This document shows positions 5,361 through 10,498 of a DNA stretch of 10,498 nt, piece by piece. Within the stretch, counting starts at the first letter, position 1; every line of letters starts with the position of its first letter. The stretch is taken from positions 1 through 10,498 of the forward strand of contig JAFXWT010000309.1 of the NCBI GenBank assembly GCA_017542695.1. The letters are read 5' to 3'. The position numbers and the translations under genes were made by a program. This DNA is from Clostridia bacterium (GTDB lineage: Bacteria; Bacillota_A; Clostridia; Oscillospirales; CAG-272). The notes beneath the pieces were generated by a model. That model was not told where the DNA came from and did no database searches. It was given only the letters and a program-made list of their open reading frames with translations.

Positions 5361-5372
5361 GTGCGCTATTAC
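5297..5372. repeat. 10-bp perfect inverted repeat around the polymerase/ThyX-like gap
   Basis: Plus-strand GTAATAGCGC at 5297-5306 is the exact reverse complement of GCGCTATTAC at 5363-5372, with 56 nt between the arms. The right arm contains the polymerase stop codon and sits just before ATG 5360, so pairing in mRNA could affect initiation there. There is no T-run after either arm, so it is not a typical rho-independent terminator. It could be an operator or a chance match. Confidence 0.5.
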
Positions 5373-8300
5373 CTTTCAACCGTATAACTGGATAGGTACC
5401 AGTATCCCTTGTTGTTCAGAAAGACGTCGTGCGCATAGACGAGGTCTCCGGCGTTGATCGGTTGCTGATTGTAATCTCCGATACGAACAGTAAGGCGCGC
5501 CGTTTTGCCAGATCCGACGCTCTTCGTCGAAATTCTGTAAGACCATATCTCTCCCGTTGCCTGAGACTTAATCGGCATCACATCGGTAATCATCAAGCGG
5601 CGCCTGTCTTCTTCTTTACCGGTTCGGATATCGCAGTATCCGAGAATGTCTATACTGTTTTGAATGCGAATTTTCATATCAACCTCTCTCAGCCCGAGAG
5701 ATTTAATGACAGTTTCGCATTCCTTCATGCAGCGCATAACGTCTTCGGGAGATGTGAATGTGTACGATGCTGCGTCTGATCCAGATTTCGTAGTTCCCGT
5801 TGTGTACTTCTGCACAATGGAAGTAAGCGTTTGATCTTCGATCAAGGTTTTTTTGATCTGTTTTGCCGTCCCTTGTTTGAAAAACTCCCATATCTCGGAT
5901 ACGCGACTTAACTCACGTTGATTTCCGAACTCCGAGAAGTAATCAATCAGAATTAAGGGTTTGTACTTAGCCTCTTTAATCCCATTGGAGTCGAGGTACG
6001 CAAGAACGTCGATGAAGCTTGTTAGCCCTTGTTTAGAGCATTCATATAGCGTTCTTCCGATTTTCACGCCATAGCCCTTTATAGAACCAATTGTGTTGAT
6101 GAGTTTTCCATCTTCCGCGTGAATCGCTCGATTGTCTTGCCCAAATCTTAGGGGTTCAAATGTAATCCCGAAGTAGCTCGACGCCTCTTCTCTTGCTTCA
6201 TTGATTTTGTCTTTGTCGCCCTTTTCCTCCATAATGTTTATGTATGTCTCATAGAATTCGAGAGGATGGTGCGATTTAAGCCAAGCCCCATATAGGCTGT
6301 CGATGGCAACGCAGTACGAGTGACTTGCGTTAAACGAGTATCCAGCAGAGTCTTCAACAACTTGCCATAGACTTTCAGCAAGTTCCTGCGCTTCTGTATC
6401 CGTCTTGTTTTCGTCTCTTATGATTGCCTCTCTGAAGCCGTTGATAAATTTGTCTTTGTAGGCAAGGACTTTCTCAGCTCTCTTCTTGGCGATATTCTTG
6501 ATTGCTGTATAACAATCCGCCATATCAATTCCAGCGTAGTTCAGAGCTTTCATGACCTGCTCTTGATAAAGCAGGAAAGAATAAGGGAATTCTTTCGTTT
6601 GAATGATGTCGTCAAATGCTTTTACGCCATAGGAGAATGGTTCTCTGCTTTCAAATTTTTTGTAAAAGGAGGCTCCTCCGGGGCGGATAGCGGCGACAAA
6701 AGCGGACAGCTCGGATATGTTGTGCGGCTTGTACTTCATAGCCCTTGCTTTTGTTCCCTCTTTTTCGCACTGATTGATACCGAGGGTACAGCCTCTTTCG
6801 TACACAGACCACGCCGCATCGTCGGGGGTACACATTTCAAGCAGCTCCTTCACAGAAGGAGGATCCATTCCAATTCTGCGGTATCCTCTGTAGATGAGAT
6901 CAACAACAGAAACTTTTAAGTGGTCATTCTTCAAAAAGTGCCCAACCTCAGCAACGTGACCGTCCATCCCAACACACAGGTTGTCCTTCACTTTAACAAG
7001 ACCGATTTCCCTACGGATGCTTCCCTGATAAATCAAGGAGCTACAAGGGGCAATCGACCAAGACGTAATCAACCCAAGGTAATCTGCGCTCTTCGCGTAA
7101 ATATCCTTGTATTCGCGTGCGATGAAGTCGTTGACATCAATGAGGTCTTTTTCTTCTTCGTCGGCGTGTTTCACGGCTGTTTCATAGCGCCGAATCTGCT
7201 CCGACACGCTATTGGCAATCTCGAACGGAACTCCTTGTGACTTTGCGTACATTTTCCACGCAGCCGACTTTTTCATCGTTCCATACGCAACCATCGGATA
7301 GGAATGATCTTGTCCAATCACTTCTGCCTGTGCTTGAACGAATGGAGCCGTTGGCGCCTCGTTCATGTCAATATCAGGTATCCCTTTGCTCTGCAGGATT
7401 CTCGTTGTACTCATGAACCTTTCTGGGTACATGTGAACCTGCGCAGATATTCTGTCGATGTCCGAGAAGCCAAGGAGGGTGTTTGTAAAAAAGCTCGCTC
7501 CGCTTCCTCTCCCGCTTTTTGTCAACCACCCCCCATTTTGTTTGCCCTTTTTCATAATGTGGTAGTCGATAATGAAGTAGTCCGCCATCTTGGTATCAAT
7601 CACAACTTGCATTTCCTTATTGATTTCCGAGATGTACTCAGGCCACCTTTCTTCCGGGACGCTCTTCTTGTACTCATCCCATCCTTGCATAACGAGCTTC
7701 TTGTATATCTCGTCTCTCTGCTCTTGCGGAAGATCTGGATAGAGAGTAGGAAGTTTGATTTCGTCATTGAAGACCGGGCAATCATACTCCGCTACATTTT
7801 CAAAGATCAAGGTATTTCCGATGGCTTGTAAGATTTCCTCATGCGATAGCACCGTTTGGTTGGCAAATCTACGGTATAGCTCGTCGCCGTCGGGATAGTC
7901 CATATACCAGTCTTCTTCGTCCTCGTACTTCATGCCTTTTGTTTCGATGAAGTCATCTCTGAGTTGCGACTGTTCCGGATAGATGTAGTGACTATCAGTT
8001 CCGGCAATCATCTCAATTCCGTATTTTTCGTGAAGACTGAGAATTGTTTTGTTCAGTTGCGCTTGCCTCTCGTTATTGTGCGGTTGCACTTCAAGATACA
8101 AATGCTTTCCGAACTTTTTGTAGAGTGACGAGATGATATCCTCATAATCGTCATACTTCCATACACCGCCGATACACGCCGTCGTTACGATCACGTCGTC
8201 CTCAGGAAGTGACATCAAGAGACTGAGATCAATTCTGGGTTTGTAGTAAAATCCAGAAAGGTTGGCTTCACTTTGAATGTCGTTAATTGCCTCTCTGCCG

Positions 8301-8584
8301 TTTTCATTCATAGCCATGACGATAATGTGAGCGTTCGTTTTATCGTCTGTGGTTCGATCCTTTACGAAGTAGAACTCTGCGCCAACCACAAGTTTCAAAC
8401 CGTACTCTGCGGCAAGTTCTTTTGCTTCAAAGACATTCCCAACCCAGCCGTGTTCGACTGTAGAAAGGACTGTGTGACCGAGCTCCTTCGCCCTTTTGCA
8501 GTAGTCCTTAAGGTGTACGGGCGAGTCTGTCGTGTAAAGGTTGCTGTATTCGCTGTGACGATGATAGTTTACAAAGCTGAGCAT
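5369..8584 (-). CDS. dnaE: DNA polymerase III alpha subunit, DnaE type
   Basis: This replicative polymerase of 1071 residues is slightly shorter than bacterial DnaE (about 1,100-1,200). An N-terminal PHP domain carries HRHSEYS (H8, H10), D20, EH (H45), GAEF (E70), AHIIVMA (H86), TTACIGG (C137) and TDSHY (D197, H199), so all nine metal-ligand positions appear filled. The palm has SGRGSGASFF (357-366), PDIDMNEA with catalytic D404 and D406, and the third aspartate D554 in FLKNDHLKV. Later come RPGGASFYKK (634-643), YQEQVM (673-678), and GYSFNASHSY with AWLKSHHPLEFY (748-778), the family's finger and helix-hairpin-helix region. The C-terminus looks like an OB-type domain. It starts at ATG 8584, overlapping the primase-helicase gene by 16 nt. 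The Shine-Dalgarno site is weak and distant (GAGAGG, about 13 nt), so coupling is likely. No separate proofreading exonuclease is seen in the window. Confidence 0.95.
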   Translation of the reverse strand: MLSFVNYHRHSEYSNLYTTDSPVHLKDYCKRAKELGHTVLSTVEHGWVGNVFEAKELAAEYGLKLVVGAEFYFVKDRTTDDKTNAHIIVMAMNENGREAINDIQSEANLSGFYYKPRIDLSLLMSLPEDDVIVTTACIGGVWKYDDYEDIISSLYKKFGKHLYLEVQPHNNERQAQLNKTILSLHEKYGIEMIAGTDSHYIYPEQSQLRDDFIETKGMKYEDEEDWYMDYPDGDELYRRFANQTVLSHEEILQAIGNTLIFENVAEYDCPVFNDEIKLPTLYPDLPQEQRDEIYKKLVMQGWDEYKKSVPEERWPEYISEINKEMQVVIDTKMADYFIIDYHIMKKGKQNGGWLTKSGRGSGASFFTNTLLGFSDIDRISAQVHMYPERFMSTTRILQSKGIPDIDMNEAPTAPFVQAQAEVIGQDHSYPMVAYGTMKKSAAWKMYAKSQGVPFEIANSVSEQIRRYETAVKHADEEEKDLIDVNDFIAREYKDIYAKSADYLGLITSWSIAPCSSLIYQGSIRREIGLVKVKDNLCVGMDGHVAEVGHFLKNDHLKVSVVDLIYRGYRRIGMDPPSVKELLEMCTPDDAAWSVYERGCTLGINQCEKEGTKARAMKYKPHNISELSAFVAAIRPGGASFYKKFESREPFSYGVKAFDDIIQTKEFPYSFLLYQEQVMKALNYAGIDMADCYTAIKNIAKKRAEKVLAYKDKFINGFREAIIRDENKTDTEAQELAESLWQVVEDSAGYSFNASHSYCVAIDSLYGAWLKSHHPLEFYETYINIMEEKGDKDKINEAREEASSYFGITFEPLRFGQDNRAIHAEDGKLINTIGSIKGYGVKIGRTLYECSKQGLTSFIDVLAYLDSNGIKEAKYKPLILIDYFSEFGNQRELSRVSEIWEFFKQGTAKQIKKTLIEDQTLTSIVQKYTTGTTKSGSDAASYTFTSPEDVMRCMKECETVIKSLGLREVDMKIRIQNSIDILGYCDIRTGKEEDRRRLMITDVMPIKSQATGEIWSYRISTKSVGSGKTARLTVRIGDYNQQPINAGDLVYAHDVFLNNKGYWYLSSYTVER

Positions 8585-10467
8585 ACTTCGCCAAACACCT
8601 CTCTTTCTTCTGTGTGCGGATAAGGAAGAGGGCGATACTTTCCTTTATCCCATCCGTATTGATACCCGTACTCCCTTTCGTTTGTATAAAACCTACGCGT
8701 CGGTACGTCATAGTACAGGTTAATTTTCTTACCGGCTCTTCCCCTCATTCTGTCTTTAATGATGGTCAAGCTCACGTTATAGTTCGATTTTTCTTTCTCT
8801 TGATTGATCCGACGGAGCCCAATGGATCTGTGCGCAAGATTTATGATGTTGCTTGAACCCGAGATGGAATACAATCCGACATCCTCGTCTTCGGCGAGTT
8901 TCTTCGGGTGTGCAACGAGCACGACCGCCACGGAATACTTCATCGCGAACTTAATCAGTTTTTCAATGCACTCCGTTTGTTTGAGCAATTCGCTATCCTC
9001 GGTTTGTTCCAAGTCAAGCATCATCAGGTTGTCTACTATAAGAAGTTTCGCGCCGTATTTCCTAACGCTGTCTTCCATAGAAGCCATAACGTCTTCAAAC
9101 TTGTTGCTCCAGTCGTCTCTGTATAAAAACCACTTTTTATCGTAGTATTTACTAATCTCGGATTTTGCGTCAGGCTCGATTTTGTAATATTTCGCTCCGT
9201 TGGAATCCTCGTATTCTTTCACATGATGACCGCCAGCCATTACGAAGTTGAGCCAGTTTCGCATCATCCAGCACGGCATTTCTCGGCTGAACATCCATAC
9301 GGGCTTGTCTTGTTCGAGAGACTGACACATCAGTTGACTGAGGAAAGAAGACTTACCAGCTCCCGGCTTACCAGAGACGATGGTCAAAGTTCCGTAAAAG
9401 AGCTTCATAACCTCGACGTCGAGCTCCCTTATTCCTGTTGTGATCCCGTCCATTTCGTCAAGGTCTACATCTTGGATATCTGATACATTGACGACAGACG
9501 GAACGCCGGGATCTTCTGCGTGGTCGATTAAGTCAAGGACTGCGTCTCTTCCTGCATAATACAGTACTTCATTGACGTCCTTAACCTCAACTTCCTTACC
9601 GTCATCCGTTGTGTAAACGTGCGGGATTTCGACGTATTTTGTTCTCCAGCTTCCAAGCCTCGGTACAACTTCTTTTCTCGCTTTTACCCCAGCTGTATCG
9701 TTGTCGAAGCATACGATAATACTATCGAACTGTTCAAGCCAATCCCAGTTGTGTTCAATCCAGTGGGTGTTTCCAGCGCCGAGAGGAATGCTGACAGAGT
9801 TTGTGACCCCACACTCGATCAAAGCAAGGCAGTCAATCTCGCCTTCTGTGATCACAAGCGGAGCTGATACGTTGACCCTGTTCATGTTGAACAAGACCGG
9901 GGCTGTATCACTTCCTTGCTGACACCAGTTCTTGTTCTCGCCTTTTTTGACCTTACGGCTCGGTCTCTTTTTGACCATCGTGAGAACGTCTTCTGTATCG
10001 ACGTAGTTGAAGCAAATGTTGCCTTCGTCGTCTTGTGTAATTCCTGCGGCATCTATTGTTGCAGGAGAAATACACCTCATCCCGAGATATGAATATACTT
10101 TGTCTTTCGATCCGCAATCTTCGAGGTGTGGATACCGATAGTCTCTGTCTTTCTTAATACCGACTTCCCCAAAAGCGTATGTAACACCTGCTTTTTCAAA
10201 CAGTTTCTGAACAGCCTGAATGTATGTATCGCCTTTCATCATATAAGCATCTATGATGTCGATGTTGCGGTTGCACCCAAAGCAATGAAATGAGTTTCTC
10301 TTCTTGTCCCAAACCATCGAAGGGGTATCTTCTGCGTGAACGACGCAACACCCTTTCTTGTTTTTGGAGTCCCATTTCTCAACCTGCAGCATTTCTGCGA
10401 TCAAATCCGGAGTCTCATCCGCGATGGCTTCTTTCGCCTTTTCAATTTTTTCCTTTTCTACCAGCAC
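8569..10467 (-). CDS. Fused DNA primase-helicase (DnaG-like primase plus DnaB-like helicase)
   Basis: The protein has 632 residues with the T7 gp4-like layout: it synthesises primers and unwinds DNA at the phage fork. The zinc finger has CHC2 spacing exactly: C41-x2-H44-x17-C62-x2-C65. The TOPRIM domain has VITEGEID (205-212; E208) and CFDNDTAG (253-260; D255, D257). The helicase has Walker A SGKPGAGKSS (365-374), Walker B LLIVDN (475-480, D479), VVLVAH ending at H520, and the DnaB-type element SGSSNIINLAHRSIGLRR (536-553) with possible arginine-finger residues R552/R553. It starts with GTG at 10467: AGAGGG at 10475-10480 gives a 7-nt spacing, there is no in-frame ATG nearby, and a TAA lies upstream in frame. 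It ends in TAA, overlapping the polymerase start. Confidence 0.95.
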   Translation of the reverse strand: MLVEKEKIEKAKEAIADETPDLIAEMLQVEKWDSKNKKGCCVVHAEDTPSMVWDKKRNSFHCFGCNRNIDIIDAYMMKGDTYIQAVQKLFEKAGVTYAFGEVGIKKDRDYRYPHLEDCGSKDKVYSYLGMRCISPATIDAAGITQDDEGNICFNYVDTEDVLTMVKKRPSRKVKKGENKNWCQQGSDTAPVLFNMNRVNVSAPLVITEGEIDCLALIECGVTNSVSIPLGAGNTHWIEHNWDWLEQFDSIIVCFDNDTAGVKARKEVVPRLGSWRTKYVEIPHVYTTDDGKEVEVKDVNEVLYYAGRDAVLDLIDHAEDPGVPSVVNVSDIQDVDLDEMDGITTGIRELDVEVMKLFYGTLTIVSGKPGAGKSSFLSQLMCQSLEQDKPVWMFSREMPCWMMRNWLNFVMAGGHHVKEYEDSNGAKYYKIEPDAKSEISKYYDKKWFLYRDDWSNKFEDVMASMEDSVRKYGAKLLIVDNLMMLDLEQTEDSELLKQTECIEKLIKFAMKYSVAVVLVAHPKKLAEDEDVGLYSISGSSNIINLAHRSIGLRRINQEKEKSNYNVSLTIIKDRMRGRAGKKINLYYDVPTRRFYTNEREYGYQYGWDKGKYRPLPYPHTEEREVFGEVCSAL

Positions 10468-10474
10468 AGGCGTT

Positions 10475-10480
10475 CCCTCT
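10475..10480 (-). promoter_or_regulatory. Shine-Dalgarno site deciding the GTG start of the primase-helicase
   Basis: AGAGGG on the minus strand lies 7 nt before GTG 10467. With an in-frame TAA further upstream, it supports GTG as the true initiation codon. A TATAAC hexamer near 10491-10496 could be a -10 element, but the -35 position is outside the window. Confidence 0.6.
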
Positions 10481-10498
10481 CTTATTTGTAGTTATACC

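Noticed and set aside
7304..7831. A 175-codon plus-strand frame opposite the polymerase gene.
   Set aside because: It is fully inside the DnaE catalytic region on the other strand, with no family signature. Treated as a shadow.
10468..10498. A promoter upstream of the primase-helicase gene.
   Set aside because: A TATAAC hexamer is present, but the -35 region is outside the window and the gene probably belongs to a longer transcript. Too weak to list.
1..10498. CRISPR arrays, tRNA genes, insertion sequences or integrase and attachment sites.
   Set aside because: I saw no regularly spaced repeats, tRNA-like cloverleaf, transposase or recombinase. Nearly every base is taken by the minus-strand genes.

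Overview
The window is one strand of a bacteriophage (or prophage) replication and nucleotide-supply region. Every convincing gene lies on the minus strand, so transcription runs from high to low coordinates. Genes are packed end to end: most junctions are stop/start overlaps of 1 to 35 nt, Shine-Dalgarno sites of the AGGAGG/AAAGG type are clear, and there are no ribosomal, tRNA or ordinary housekeeping genes. These traits suggest a double-stranded DNA phage of a Bacillota-like host. The oxygen-sensitive class III ribonucleotide reductase (NrdD plus the radical-SAM activase NrdG) points to an anaerobic host, for example a gut or rumen clostridium. That host assignment is inference; no host sequence is visible.

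Reading in the direction of transcription, the right-hand block (10467 to 5369) is the replication core. A fused primase-helicase (CHC2 zinc finger, TOPRIM, DnaB-like ATPase) overlaps by 16 nt a DnaE-type DNA polymerase III alpha subunit whose PHP domain looks catalytically complete. After it comes the only real gap, 129 nt (5240-5368). It holds a 10-bp inverted repeat and the start of a small membrane-segment ORF that may or may not be a gene.

The middle block (5239 to 3027) handles deoxynucleotides. It has a divergent ThyX-like (FAD-dependent thymidylate synthase family) protein, a small acidic protein of unknown function, a deoxynucleoside monophosphate kinase, and a HAD-type 5'(3')-deoxyribonucleotidase. 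The last of these is interrupted by an in-frame TGA at codon 27 although the homology continues in the same frame on both sides.

The left block (3061 to 107) is an anaerobic ribonucleotide reductase operon with an unusual layout: a stand-alone ATP-cone protein, a glutaredoxin-like NrdH, the NrdD catalytic subunit without its own ATP-cone, and the NrdG activase with a cysteine-rich variant of the radical-SAM motif. A further basic ORF starts at 98 and runs off the left edge.

Together the genes make dNTPs from ribonucleotides under anaerobic conditions, adjust the dNMP pool, and feed a phage-encoded primase-helicase and polymerase. I do not see a wholly new system. The points most worth a second look are the in-frame TGA, the separated allosteric module of the reductase, the altered ThyX signature and the small membrane ORF with its inverted repeat.
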